Positions 39,380 through 47,690 are shown, numbered from the stretch's first letter. The stretch is 64,000 nt of DNA from Citrobacter youngae ATCC 29220 (GCF_000155975.1 NZ_GG730299.1:992041-1056040), one strand, 5' to 3'. Translations and numbers: made by a program. The notes: generated from the sequence alone by a model not told the origin.

Positions 39380-41779
39380 ATGTCAAAACATGAAAACAAC
39401 AGGGACAGCGAGTTCCTCAGCGTCACGCGAAGAGGTTTTCTCAAGGCGGGATCGGCACTGGTGACCTTGCCATTTGTTATGTCAGGACAGGCCGCCGCAT
39501 CGGAAAATGACATCGGAGTGGCGACTGAAACGGGGGGGACTACTGAACGTGTTGTTCAGACATGTAGCACATTTGATTGCGGCGGAAAATGCGATATTCG
39601 CGCCCATGTCGCTGATGGGGTGATCACACAAATCACAACGCGCCCTGACGGTGATTTAGATCCTGAAATGCCGATTATGCGAGCCTGCGTCCGCGGTCGC
39701 AGCTACCGAAAATTTATCTATCACCCGGATCGCCTGAAATATCCTATGAAGCGGGTTGGCAAGCGTGGGGAAGGAAAGTTTGAGCGCATTTCCTGGGACG
39801 AGGCCACTACCATTATTGCCGATAATCTTCAGCGCATTACCGCAAAATATGGTCCTGAATGTCGTTTCGTGCACAATAATACTGCAACCAGTGGCGGTAC
39901 ATTCTCTGGCGATAAAATGATTCGTCGTTTGCTTAACCTTACAGGTGGCTATCTCGAGTATTACCATTCTGTGAGTATGGGCAACACCGCTGCGGCGACG
40001 CCTTATACCTATGGCACAGTGGCTACTGGTAACTCGCTGGATACGCTGGTGGACACCAAACTGGTTGTCCTGTGGGGCCATAACCCGACCGAAACCATTT
40101 TTGGTCACACCAACCACTATTTTCAGCAGATGAAGCAGAACGGTACCCGCTTTATCGTTGTTGACCCGCGTTATTCCGATACCGTGGCGTCGTTGGCTGA
40201 TGAGTGGATCCCGCTCCTGCCGTCGACCGATAACGCGCTGATGGATGCGATGATGTACGTCATCATCAGCGAAAATCTGCATGATAAAGACTTTATCGAT
40301 CGCTACACGCTGGGCTTTGACGAATCTTCCATGCCGGAAGGCGTACCGGCAAATGAGTCGCTGGTCGCTTATCTGATGGGCGACAAAGACGGCATCGTCA
40401 AAAACCCGGAATGGGCAGAAAAAATCACCCACGTTCCGGCGCAGACGATTCGCCAACTCGCGCGTGATTACGCGAACACCAAACCAGCGGCGTTAATTCA
40501 GGGCTGGGGGCCGCAGCGCCATAACTGCGGCGAGCGTACCGCCCGCGGCTCTACGTTGCTGGCGACCATTACCGGCAACGTGGGCATTAAAGGCGGCTGG
40601 GCTGCAGGCTATGGCGGATGTGGTAACCGAAAATTCGCAGCGGGCCCGGAAATGCCGGAGAACCCGGTCAAAGAAAACATCTCCATCATGAACTGGGTAC
40701 AGGCCGCAGATGACGCCAGCAAGGTCACGTCAGAAGATGGACTGAAAGGCGCGGATAAACTCAAAAGCAATATTCGTATTCTGTTCTCGCTGGCGGGTAA
40801 CTATCTGGCGAATCAAAACCCTGACCTGCATCAGGCAGTGAAGGTGCTGGAAGATGATTCCAAAATTGAGTTTATCGTCGTCAGCGATCTTTATATGACG
40901 CCGAGTGCGCGTTATGCGGACATACTGCTGCCTGAAACCAGCTTCATGGAACGCTGGAATATCGGTGAAACCTGGGGCACAGCAAACTATCTGATCCTGT
41001 CGGAAAAACTGATCAATCCAGAGTTTGAACGCCGTTCAGACTACGACTGGCAGCGCGAAGTCGCAGCGAAACTGGGGATTGAATCTCAGTTCAGCGAAGG
41101 GCGTACTGAACAGCAGTGGATTGAACACATCTGGGAACAAACCCGCCTGTCGATGCCGGATGAACATTTGCCAACGTTCAGTGAATTGCTGAAAACTCGT
41201 AAGCACCTGTTCAAGAGTAAACCGTACATTGCATTCGAAGATAACATTCGAGACCCGCAGAATAATCCGTTCCCGACGCCATCAGGAAAAATCGAGATTT
41301 TCTCAAAGCGTTTGTACGACATGAACAACCCGGAAATCCCGGCGCTTTCGCATTATGTTCCTGCGCATGAAGGTCCGGAAGATGAACTGGCGAAGCAGTT
41401 CCCGTTGCAGTTGATCACCTGGAAAGGTAAAAACCGTGCGAACTCCACGCAGTATGCCAACCCGTGGTTACAGGAAGTGCAGGTCCAGAAACTGTGGATC
41501 AATCCGCTTGATGCGGAAAAACGTGGCATCCGCCAGGGCGATACTGTGCGTATTCATAACCAGCGCGGTATTTGCCAGGTGCCTGCTGAGGTCACAATGC
41601 GCATTATGCCTGGGGTTGTCGCGATGCAGGCTGGTGCCTGGTGGCAGCCTGATGCTGACGGTGTCGATCATGGCGGGTGCCCGAACGTCCTGAGCTCCGC
41701 ACGTATTACTCCGCTTGCTAAAGGCAACTCTCACCAAACCATGCTTGTGGAGGTCGCAAAGTATGAGTCAGCAGTATAA
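39380..41779 (+). CDS. DmsA/YnfE-like molybdopterin oxidoreductase catalytic subunit
   Basis: A 799-residue DMSO-reductase-family protein. The Tat signal SVTRRGFLKAG has its twin Arg at 17-18. Four cysteines C62-x4-C67-x3-C71-x31-C103 form the FS0 iron-sulfur site, and the following RGRSYRKFIYHPDRLKYPMKRVG is DmsA-like. Molybdopterin-binding segments include LVVLWGHNPTETIFGH, VVDPRYSDT and the C-terminal WGTAN and HNQRGICQVPAEVT. Periplasmic terminal reductase for a sulfoxide, N-oxide or similar acceptor; substrate not predictable. Overlaps the next gene by 17 bases. No DmsD/TorD chaperone gene adjoins. Confidence 0.9.
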   Translation: MSKHENNRDSEFLSVTRRGFLKAGSALVTLPFVMSGQAAASENDIGVATETGGTTERVVQTCSTFDCGGKCDIRAHVADGVITQITTRPDGDLDPEMPIMRACVRGRSYRKFIYHPDRLKYPMKRVGKRGEGKFERISWDEATTIIADNLQRITAKYGPECRFVHNNTATSGGTFSGDKMIRRLLNLTGGYLEYYHSVSMGNTAAATPYTYGTVATGNSLDTLVDTKLVVLWGHNPTETIFGHTNHYFQQMKQNGTRFIVVDPRYSDTVASLADEWIPLLPSTDNALMDAMMYVIISENLHDKDFIDRYTLGFDESSMPEGVPANESLVAYLMGDKDGIVKNPEWAEKITHVPAQTIRQLARDYANTKPAALIQGWGPQRHNCGERTARGSTLLATITGNVGIKGGWAAGYGGCGNRKFAAGPEMPENPVKENISIMNWVQAADDASKVTSEDGLKGADKLKSNIRILFSLAGNYLANQNPDLHQAVKVLEDDSKIEFIVVSDLYMTPSARYADILLPETSFMERWNIGETWGTANYLILSEKLINPEFERRSDYDWQREVAAKLGIESQFSEGRTEQQWIEHIWEQTRLSMPDEHLPTFSELLKTRKHLFKSKPYIAFEDNIRDPQNNPFPTPSGKIEIFSKRLYDMNNPEIPALSHYVPAHEGPEDELAKQFPLQLITWKGKNRANSTQYANPWLQEVQVQKLWINPLDAEKRGIRQGDTVRIHNQRGICQVPAEVTMRIMPGVVAMQAGAWWQPDADGVDHGGCPNVLSSARITPLAKGNSHQTMLVEVAKYESAV

Positions 41780-42395
41780 AGAATACCCACCTGTCAGCGA
41801 TAAGCAGCTCGGCTTTTTCATTGACTCATCGCGTTGCTCTGGCTGTAAAGCCTGCCAGGTCGCCTGTAAAGATAAGCATAATCTCGAGGTTGGACGTCGT
41901 TTTCGTCGCGTCTATGAAGTGAAAGGCGGCGGATTTATTCCGACCGGGCAGGGTGGTATGGCGAACAATGTCTATGCCTACACGCTATCGATCTCCTGCA
42001 ATCACTGCGCCGATCCGATTTGTACTAAAAACTGCCCGACAACGGCGATGCACAAGCGTCCGGGTGATGGGATCGTGCGCGTGGATACTGATAAGTGCGT
42101 TGGGTGTGGATATTGCGCATGGTCATGTCCTTACGGCGCGCCGCAGATGAATGAAGAAGCAGGGCAAATGTCAAAGTGCGATTTCTGCGTTGATTTACAG
42201 GCCAAAGGCGAGCAGCCGATTTGTGTGGCAACCTGTCCGCTGGGCGCGATTAAGTTCGGTCCGATTGATGAGTTACGCGCTAAATATGGAAACCTGTGCG
42301 ATGTTCAGGGTCTGCCGGATTCATCGATTACCCATCCCAATCTGGTGATTAAACCGCATCAGGGTTCGGAAAAAGAGGAACAGCAGAATGCATGA
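41763..42395 (+). CDS. DmsB-like iron-sulfur electron-transfer subunit
   Basis: A 210-residue protein with four ferredoxin-type cysteine clusters: CSGCKACQVACK near the N-terminus, CNHCADPICTKNCP, CVGCGYCAWSCPYGAP and CDFCVDLQAKG...CVATCP. This is the DmsB pattern carrying four [4Fe-4S] clusters, passing electrons from the membrane anchor to the molybdoenzyme. Start at ATG 41763 inside the 3' end of the previous gene. Overlaps the anchor gene by eight bases. Confidence 0.93.
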   Translation: MSQQYKEYPPVSDKQLGFFIDSSRCSGCKACQVACKDKHNLEVGRRFRRVYEVKGGGFIPTGQGGMANNVYAYTLSISCNHCADPICTKNCPTTAMHKRPGDGIVRVDTDKCVGCGYCAWSCPYGAPQMNEEAGQMSKCDFCVDLQAKGEQPICVATCPLGAIKFGPIDELRAKYGNLCDVQGLPDSSITHPNLVIKPHQGSEKEEQQNA

Positions 42396-43221
42396 GTTAC
42401 CGCTACTGATTTTTACCCTGCTGGTACAAGGCTCTGTGGGCATGACGTTGTTTCTGACCTTATGCGCAGGTACGGCAAATCGCGTACCGGAAGCCAGAGT
42501 ACAGCTTTTACCCGTCATGCTGACAGCGTGCGTCGCTGGAGGCCTGGGGCTGATTGCTTCCACCTTGCACCTCGGTTATCCGCTGAATGCGTTTAACGCC
42601 CTGCGTCACGTTGCCAGCTCCTGGCTAAGTCGTGAGATTGTGTTTGCCAGCTTCTATCTGGCGGCGCTGGGGTTGTGTACGCTGATTATGCTGGTGAGAA
42701 AGCAACTGGTAAGCGTATTACTGCCGCTTGCCGCCTTGCTGGGGCTGGTTGATGTCTGGTGTATGAGTTCTATTTATGCGCATACCTCCGTCATCACATG
42801 GACTCACTTCAACACCTGGCTGATGTTCTATGGCTCAGTCGGTGTGCTGGGCGCGGTGGCTCTTGCCTGGCTGCCTCTGTTAAAAACGCAAGCCGTTGCT
42901 GAAAAGCGCCAATCCCTGATGCGGCTAGCCGCCATACTGGTTGTGGCTATCATCGCTGTACGTTTACTGGCTCAACCCGCGTACATGAGCTATCTGGCGA
43001 ACGTCAGTCTGAGCGGTGTTGTGACGTTGCCGCATCAGCCGCTGGATGCGTTCAATCAGATAAGCGGCCTGCGCCTGTTCACTTGGGCAGTATCGGTTAT
43101 CGGTTCGCTGTTATTCGCGATCAGCGCATGGCGTAACCGCAGCGTCGGGCTGCTGGTCGGTGGCCTGCTGCTGGTGATATCAGAAGTGTTATTCCGCTTT
43201 ATATTCTTCAGCATTAATTGA
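42388..43221 (+). CDS. DmsC-like membrane anchor subunit
   Basis: A 277-residue integral membrane protein with about eight hydrophobic helices, of the DmsC/YnfH family that oxidises menaquinol and anchors the DmsAB pair on the inner membrane. The start MHELPLLIFTLLVQGSVGMTLFL and the LHLGYPLNAFNALRHVASSWLSREI loop are characteristic of DmsC. Overlaps the iron-sulfur gene; the next gene starts two bases after its stop. Confidence 0.92.
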   Translation: MHELPLLIFTLLVQGSVGMTLFLTLCAGTANRVPEARVQLLPVMLTACVAGGLGLIASTLHLGYPLNAFNALRHVASSWLSREIVFASFYLAALGLCTLIMLVRKQLVSVLLPLAALLGLVDVWCMSSIYAHTSVITWTHFNTWLMFYGSVGVLGAVALAWLPLLKTQAVAEKRQSLMRLAAILVVAIIAVRLLAQPAYMSYLANVSLSGVVTLPHQPLDAFNQISGLRLFTWAVSVIGSLLFAISAWRNRSVGLLVGGLLLVISEVLFRFIFFSIN

Positions 43222-43223
43222 CC

Positions 43224-44096
43224 ATGTTATTTCGTCTCACTAAGCCTTCCACGCCACCCGGCGTGGGGGCTTCATGCTTACGTAAAAAATTTCCCCGACA
43301 TGTTTGCCAGGCCTGTGTGAGTATCTGTCCGGTTAACGCTATCTCACTCTCCCCGGCGGGTCCTGAAATTAATGATGATGAGTGTATTCGCTGCGGCAAT
43401 TGTCTCTTTGCGTGCCCGGTTGATGCGCTACAAAATTTGCAGCCAGCAACCCGTAAATATAAAAACTTCTCCTTAGTCGCGCCGTTTTCCAGTGTGGCGC
43501 CGTCAGTGGGTGAGCTATTAATGTGGCATTACCTGCATCGTATTCGCTCGGTGGAAATGGAAATAGATAATTATCCTGGTTGGGTAGAGGCGGTGGCTGC
43601 GCTAAATATCCGATTACGGGAGTTCAACGCTCCTGTCTGGCAGATCCTTTCGCCACAGCCAAAAGCGGTCGATATTGCGCGTCGACGCTTATTACCAACC
43701 AATGAGGTAGATGTACAGTCCGGCGTAGTCGCTTGTGGACGGCGCGCCAGGCGGCAAGCGTTCCACGGAATGAGTGAATATCAACTCTCGCTCGATACAT
43801 TGCAATGTATGTTGTGCGGGGCATGTAGCAGAGCCTGCCCGGAAGAGGCGATTTGTTTTACCGATGGGGCGTTTGAGTTCTCGTCGTCAATATGTACAGG
43901 TTGTCTCAGCTGCGAGGCGGTATGTCCCGTACAGTCCATCTATATTAAAAGACTGCCGGGTGAAAAAAGCGTGTCGCGCCTTCCTTACATGGAGAAGCGC
44001 TGCGATTGCTGCCAGCGTAAGTTTTACACGTTTAGTCCTGAAGCCGATTGTTGCCCTATTTGCCAGCGACATACATATGGTATGCGTGAGGCTTGA
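43224..44096 (+). CDS. Polyferredoxin-like iron-sulfur protein with C-terminal zinc ribbon
   Basis: A 290-residue cytoplasmic protein with four ferredoxin motifs: C28-x2-C31-x3-C35-P, C54-x2-C57-x2-C60-x3-C64-P, then CMLCGACSRACP and CTGCLSCEAVCP, and a final CDCCQ...CCPICQRH resembling a zinc ribbon. The middle (about 75-190) has no cysteine cluster. Start at ATG 43224; a TTG two codons earlier is possible. It seems to replace the usual maturation chaperone as fourth gene of the operon and may supply electrons or help assembly. Function unknown. Confidence 0.82.
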   Translation: MLFRLTKPSTPPGVGASCLRKKFPRHVCQACVSICPVNAISLSPAGPEINDDECIRCGNCLFACPVDALQNLQPATRKYKNFSLVAPFSSVAPSVGELLMWHYLHRIRSVEMEIDNYPGWVEAVAALNIRLREFNAPVWQILSPQPKAVDIARRRLLPTNEVDVQSGVVACGRRARRQAFHGMSEYQLSLDTLQCMLCGACSRACPEEAICFTDGAFEFSSSICTGCLSCEAVCPVQSIYIKRLPGEKSVSRLPYMEKRCDCCQRKFYTFSPEADCCPICQRHTYGMREA

Positions 44097-44108
44097 GGAT
44101 GTTTCATT

Positions 44109-44672
44109 TTAAATTTCCGGGGGCTGGTGTTCCCGGCAAATGAGCAACGAATCCTCTTCACTCAACGCCTCTTTCGTCAGATTACAAAATCCCTGACCAC
44201 CTATTTTCTGGTGGAACCGACAGCTATGACAAAGCCCAAAGCCCGGCACATTGCTGGTCCGTTGGATCCCGCGTAACAGTTCAAGCAGTAGTTCTTTCAG
44301 TACGGTCGCTCTTTCACCCATTACCGTTTCACCAGCCACTAAAAACGTCGGCGGGAGCAGGGCGTCCAGTAACGTGGTGGCCGATGCTGTTAACTGTAAA
44401 TGTACGCTGCGTTTATCGCGGGAATCCTGCTTACGAACAATCAGTCCTTTGCTTTCCAGCAGTTTCAGCGATTGCGATACGGTGCCTTTGGTGAGACCGA
44501 GGTAGTCCGTTACGCCAAGCGGCGTATTGGAATAACGGTTGCAGCGAGCCAGATACATTAACGCGCTGAGCTGCACCGGTTGCAGATCCGCCAGTAATGG
44601 ATGCTGGCGAAACCACATCCGCGTCAGGCCGGAAAGCCTGTCCAGTACATCGAAAAGTGACATGTCGTGCAT
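44109..44672 (-). CDS. MarR-family regulator with a C-terminal four-cysteine motif
   Basis: A 187-residue winged-helix regulator. The MarR core (LQPVQLSALMYLARC ... YLGLTKGTVSQSLKLLESKGLIVRKQDSRDKRSVHLQLT) ends near residue 115. A tail not typical of MarR follows with Cys148-x2-Cys151-x11-Cys163-x15-Cys179, able to hold zinc or an iron-sulfur cluster. GGAGGAAG before the ATG supports the start at 44672. Convergent with the ferredoxin gene and divergent from the CPVC protein; two palindromes lie in the shared promoter. A redox- or metal-sensing repressor is likely. Confidence 0.82.
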   Translation of the reverse strand: MHDMSLFDVLDRLSGLTRMWFRQHPLLADLQPVQLSALMYLARCNRYSNTPLGVTDYLGLTKGTVSQSLKLLESKGLIVRKQDSRDKRSVHLQLTASATTLLDALLPPTFLVAGETVMGERATVLKELLLELLRGIQRTSNVPGFGLCHSCRFHQKIGGQGFCNLTKEALSEEDSLLICREHQPPEI

Positions 44673-44690
44673 AACAACTTCCTCCTCGAC

Positions 44691-44715
44691 ATATAGTATC
44701 GATTAAAAACTATAT
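44691..44715. promoter_or_regulatory. Palindrome 1 in front of the MarR gene
   Basis: ATATAGT (44691-44697) and ACTATAT (44709-44715) are inverted around an 11-base centre; the left part TATAGTATCGAT is shared with palindrome 2. It sits in the MarR leader, suggesting autoregulation. Confidence 0.6.
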
Positions 44716-44743
44716 TGACAAAGCATAAAAGTGGCGTAGCATA

Positions 44744-44772
44744 AATTATAGTATCGAATCGATACTATAATT
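44744..44772. promoter_or_regulatory. Palindrome 2 in front of the CPVC gene
   Basis: A perfect 29-base palindrome: arm AATTATAGTATCGA (44744-44757), one central A, and its exact complement TCGATACTATAATT (44759-44772). It ends 16 bases before the ATG of the thioredoxin-like gene, so a bound dimer would block transcription or translation. Best candidate operator for the neighbouring MarR regulator. Confidence 0.8.
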
Positions 44773-44788
44773 CAAAAGGAGAAGTATC

Positions 44789-45019
44789 ATGACGAAAGCC
44801 CGTTTTTATCATGCCGGTTGCCCGGTTTGCGTTTCCGCAGAACAAGCGCTGCTTCAGCATCTGTCCTCCGATGTTGAAATTGATGTTATTCACCTGGGAG
44901 AGCAACCTGGCCGGGTTACGGAAGCAGAACAGGCGGGAGTGAAGTCCGTCCCTGCACTGGTGATCGACGGCAATGTGCTGCATATCAATTTTGGCGCGCC
45001 CATTGAAGCGCTGAAATAA
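44789..45019 (+). CDS. Small thioredoxin/glutaredoxin-like protein (CPVC)
   Basis: A 76-residue thioredoxin-fold protein with the redox motif C11-P-V-C14 at the start of the first helix and the cis-Pro segment VKSVPALVID. No signal peptide, so cytoplasmic. Size and features resemble the thioredoxin-like/glutaredoxin mini-proteins. Ribosome binding site AAGGAGAAG. Divergent from the Cys-rich MarR gene, hence probably its target. Partner protein unknown. Confidence 0.78.
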   Translation: MTKARFYHAGCPVCVSAEQALLQHLSSDVEIDVIHLGEQPGRVTEAEQAGVKSVPALVIDGNVLHINFGAPIEALK

Positions 45020-45085
45020 CCTGGTGCGTTCGGGAAGTGGCGTAAGCAATTTCCCGAACATCCGCGGCGGTAAGGAAGAGGCGTT

Positions 45086-45355
45086 ATGAATGTGACGGGA
45101 AAATACCATCCCATAGATTGCGAGCTTCACGATTATCTGGAGATCGCCTGTCTGTACCATTATTGGTTACGTATTGAGCTAACCGATGGCTCGTGTATGA
45201 ATGCCACAGCGTTGACGACCTGCACCACCAGAGATAAAGAAGAGTTTCTGGTGGTGGAATATAATGGTAATCCGCTAAAAATTCGTCTGGATCGTTTATC
45301 TGCGATCGCCGCGCTGACGGCCGGGGCGACGTTTAGCGCCGTCAGCTTTCGTTAG
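45086..45355 (+). CDS. Rof/YaeO-like Rho-binding antiterminator
   Basis: An 89-residue Sm-like-fold protein. The start YHPIDCELHDYLEIACLYHYWL parallels Rof (YaeO), which reads YQPINCDDYDNLELACQHH; then LRIELTDGS, EEFLVVEYNGNPLKIRLDRLSAI match the second half. Rof binds the Rho primary RNA site and inhibits termination. The canonical rof lies elsewhere in enterobacterial genomes, so this would be a second copy. It follows the CPVC gene by 66 bases and may share its promoter. Confidence 0.75.
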   Translation: MNVTGKYHPIDCELHDYLEIACLYHYWLRIELTDGSCMNATALTTCTTRDKEEFLVVEYNGNPLKIRLDRLSAIAALTAGATFSAVSFR

Positions 45356-45536
45356 TAATGACATAACGGGCGACGGCCGGGATCTTTTCCGACGTCAGTG
45401 CGACGATAGTTTCGTTGCACTGTTTGATTACCGCTTTTTTGAACTCGCAATCCGCGTAATCAAATCCGGTTAAGCCAGATTCGGGCGACATCGCGCAGCC
45501 GCCAATAAAACCCTGATCGAATATTATAATTAACGA
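45342..45536 (-). pseudogene. Remnant of a DeoR-family regulator (C-terminal part)
   Basis: The minus-strand frame ends with FDQGFIGGCAMSPESGLTGF followed by a stretch resembling the last 60 residues of the DeoR-type sensor domain (the usual form reads GADGID...GLTDFDxxEAxVKxxMI). No helix-turn-helix or remaining sensor domain is present. Frame around 45537-45602 shows no homology. A decayed gene whose end overlaps the Rof-like gene by 14 bases. Confidence 0.6.
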
Positions 45537-45587
45537 TGTCAACATCCTTGAGAATGTACCGTTCGGAATACAGAGAAGAGGTTCACG

Positions 45588-45755
45588 ATGAAGATTGCGC
45601 ATATGGCTTTATGGACCCAGGATCTCGAGCAGCAAGCTCGTTTCTGGGTCATGTTCTTTGACGGAAAGGTAAACGAAAAATACTGCAGTAACACCAATCC
45701 TGGATTTGAATCTTATTTTGTTCGTATTGGTGATGAGATTGAGATTGTCGCCTGA
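45588..45755 (+). pseudogene. Truncated glyoxalase/VOC-family gene
   Basis: ATG at 45588 opens MKIAHMALWTQDLEQQARFW, the usual start of VOC proteins, and continues to FESYFVRIGDEIEIVA before a stop at 45753. VOC domains of this kind have about 120 residues; the second half is missing, so metal-site residues are incomplete. Probably a 3'-truncated remnant beside another remnant on the opposite strand. Confidence 0.65.
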
Positions 45756-45927
45756 CGCTGTACAAATTTCCCTGCTGATAAATGGCACCGGTTGCTGATT
45801 ATTGATGAGTATTGTTCATAGGTTCGTTCTTATTTAACCCTCTAATCACCGGTGCGTTGGGCCTCTATAATTTTACTGTTTTCAGTACCCGGCGGCAGTA
45901 CGCTGGCGTTATTTTGGAGAGTCAAAC

Positions 45928-46557
45928 ATGCAACATCAACTGGATGCCAGACAGCAGGCAATCATACCTATTGCCGCGTTTACCGCGACGGGTCAGAGTG
46001 AAAAGCTGGACGCGGCGTTGAATGCCGGGCTGGATGCGGGACTCACCCTCAATGAAGCGAAGGAAATTCTACTACAGCTCTATGCTTACTGCGGTTTCCC
46101 CCGCAGCCTGAACGGGCTTGCTTGTTTAATGTCCGTGGTGAAAAGCCGGAGAGAAAGAGGAATTACCGACGCAGAGGGGAATTCGGCCACGCCGCCGACG
46201 GAGGGCTGGGACAGCTTCCAGGCGGGGAGTCGCACACAGACCCAGCTCGTTGGGCGTCAGGTCAGTGGGCCGCTGTTCGACTTTGCGCCTGCCATTGATG
46301 TCTGGTTAAAGGCACATTTATTTGGCGATATTTTTCAGCGTGATGTCCTTAACTGGAAGATGCGGGAACTGGCGACGGTTTCTGCGTTAGCTGTATTAGG
46401 CGGTGTGAACAGTCAACTGAAGAGCCATTTTGCTATCAGTCTGAATATCGGCATTACTACTAATCAACTCTTTGAATTTATTGCAATACTCGAACAGCAT
46501 TGTGGTGCTGATATAGCGACTAATGCCCGCGCGGTTCTTGATGAATGTCGCTTATGA
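45928..46557 (+). CDS. Carboxymuconolactone-decarboxylase (AhpD-like) family protein
   Basis: A 209-residue protein with two CMD-type helical repeats: QLDARQQAIIPIAAFTATGQSEKLDAALNAGLDAGLTLNEAKEILLQLYAYCGFPRSLNG and the second around MRELATVSALAVLGGVNSQLKSHFAISLNIGITTNQLFEFIAIL. The CxxC of AhpD is absent (single Cys in AYCGFPR). Enzymes of this family act as peroxidoxin partners or lactone decarboxylases; the role here is unknown. GGAGAG precedes the ATG; a zinc alcohol dehydrogenase follows 40 bases later. Confidence 0.78.
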   Translation: MQHQLDARQQAIIPIAAFTATGQSEKLDAALNAGLDAGLTLNEAKEILLQLYAYCGFPRSLNGLACLMSVVKSRRERGITDAEGNSATPPTEGWDSFQAGSRTQTQLVGRQVSGPLFDFAPAIDVWLKAHLFGDIFQRDVLNWKMRELATVSALAVLGGVNSQLKSHFAISLNIGITTNQLFEFIAILEQHCGADIATNARAVLDECRL

Positions 46558-46597
46558 ATGCGGGTTAAGGTAATACCCAATCCCTGAGGAAATCTTA

Positions 46598-47650
46598 ATG
46601 GTCATGAACGTGAAGGGTTATGCCGCTCTGGCGGTAAAAGAAGATCTGGTTCCACACAGCTTTGTTCGTCGCGATCCGCGTGAAGATGATGTGGTTATTG
46701 ATATCTTATACAGCGGTGTTTGCCACTCAGATATCCACAACGCCTATAATGACTGGGGCGGCGCTAAGTACCCGATGGTGCCGGGGCACGAAATCATTGG
46801 CCGTGTGGTGCATGTCGGGAAGTCGGTGACCAAATTTGCCGTAGGCGATCTCGCCGGAGTTGGCTGCATGGTTGATTCATGCCAGCACTGTAGCGCTTGC
46901 GAACAGGGGCTGGAGCAATATTGCGAAGAGGGTAATACTCTCACCTATAACGATATCGATCGTCATGACGGTCTGCCTACCTTCGGGGGCTATTCCGACA
47001 AGATTGTCGTGACCGAAAAGTTTGTGGTGAAGGTCCCGGAAGGGATAGATTTACGCGGTGCCGCACCGCTGCTTTGTGCCGGGATCACCACATGGTCGCC
47101 GCTGCGTCACTGGCAGGTTGGAGAGGGCAGTAAAGTCGCGGTTGTTGGGTTGGGCGGCCTCGGACATATGGCTATCAAACTCGCTAACGCGTTGGGGGCG
47201 GAAGTGACGCTGTTCACGCGTTCGCCAGGCAAAGAAGCGGATGCCAGACGTCTGGGCGCCAGTCACGTTGTGCTTTCCACTGACCCTGAGCAGATGAAGG
47301 CCTCCGCTAATCAGTTTGATCTGATTATTGATACTGTCCCGTACGTTCACGACCTGAATCCCTATCTCCCAACGTTGGCGCTAAGCGGTACGCTGGTGCT
47401 GGTTGGCTATCTGGGCGCGTTGGATCCGTTCCTGAATACGGTTCCACTGATTCTCGGGCGGAAATCCGTTGCAGGGTCGGTTATCGGCGGGATTGCGGAA
47501 ACGCAGGAGATGTTGGATTTTTGCGGCCAGCACGGTATTACAGCCGATGTCGAAGTGATCAATATTCAGGATATTAATAGCGCTTGGCAGCGGATGTTGA
47601 AAAGCGATGTGAAATACCGCTTTGTAATTGATATTGCCTCGCTGAAATAA
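46598..47650 (+). CDS. Zinc-dependent alcohol dehydrogenase / aldehyde reductase (YahK-like)
   Basis: A 350-residue medium-chain dehydrogenase of the cinnamyl-alcohol dehydrogenase group. Catalytic zinc residues in GVCHSDIHN and PGHEIIGRV, structural zinc cysteines in CQHCSACEQGLEQYC, and the cofactor motif VGLGGLGHMAIKLA. Probably NADPH-dependent reduction of aldehydes. Start at 46598 fits GAGGAAA; an ATG two codons on is possible. Likely co-transcribed with the CMD-like gene. Confidence 0.88.
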   Translation: MVMNVKGYAALAVKEDLVPHSFVRRDPREDDVVIDILYSGVCHSDIHNAYNDWGGAKYPMVPGHEIIGRVVHVGKSVTKFAVGDLAGVGCMVDSCQHCSACEQGLEQYCEEGNTLTYNDIDRHDGLPTFGGYSDKIVVTEKFVVKVPEGIDLRGAAPLLCAGITTWSPLRHWQVGEGSKVAVVGLGGLGHMAIKLANALGAEVTLFTRSPGKEADARRLGASHVVLSTDPEQMKASANQFDLIIDTVPYVHDLNPYLPTLALSGTLVLVGYLGALDPFLNTVPLILGRKSVAGSVIGGIAETQEMLDFCGQHGITADVEVINIQDINSAWQRMLKSDVKYRFVIDIASLK

Positions 47651-47654
47651 CGGT

Positions 47655-47690
47655 AAAAAAAGACGCGGATTTCCGCGTCTTTACTTTTGT
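47655..47690. terminator. Bidirectional terminator between the alcohol dehydrogenase and ynaI
   Basis: AGACGCGGA (47661-47669) pairs with TCCGCGTCT (47672-47680), with A7 before and T-rich bases after, between convergent genes. Confidence 0.9.

Noticed and set aside
39183..39464. A 93-codon frame before the DMSO-reductase-like operon
   Set aside because: Starts without ribosome binding site, crosses a terminator-like hairpin and the FNR box, then runs out of frame into the real gene.
39656..40456. A 266-codon minus-strand frame inside the molybdoenzyme gene
   Set aside because: Antisense of conserved DmsA-like sequence, composition follows the codon pattern of the sense strand.
45812..46021. 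A 69-codon frame at the start of the CMD-like gene
   Set aside because: Mostly out-of-frame reading of the CMD-like gene and its leader.
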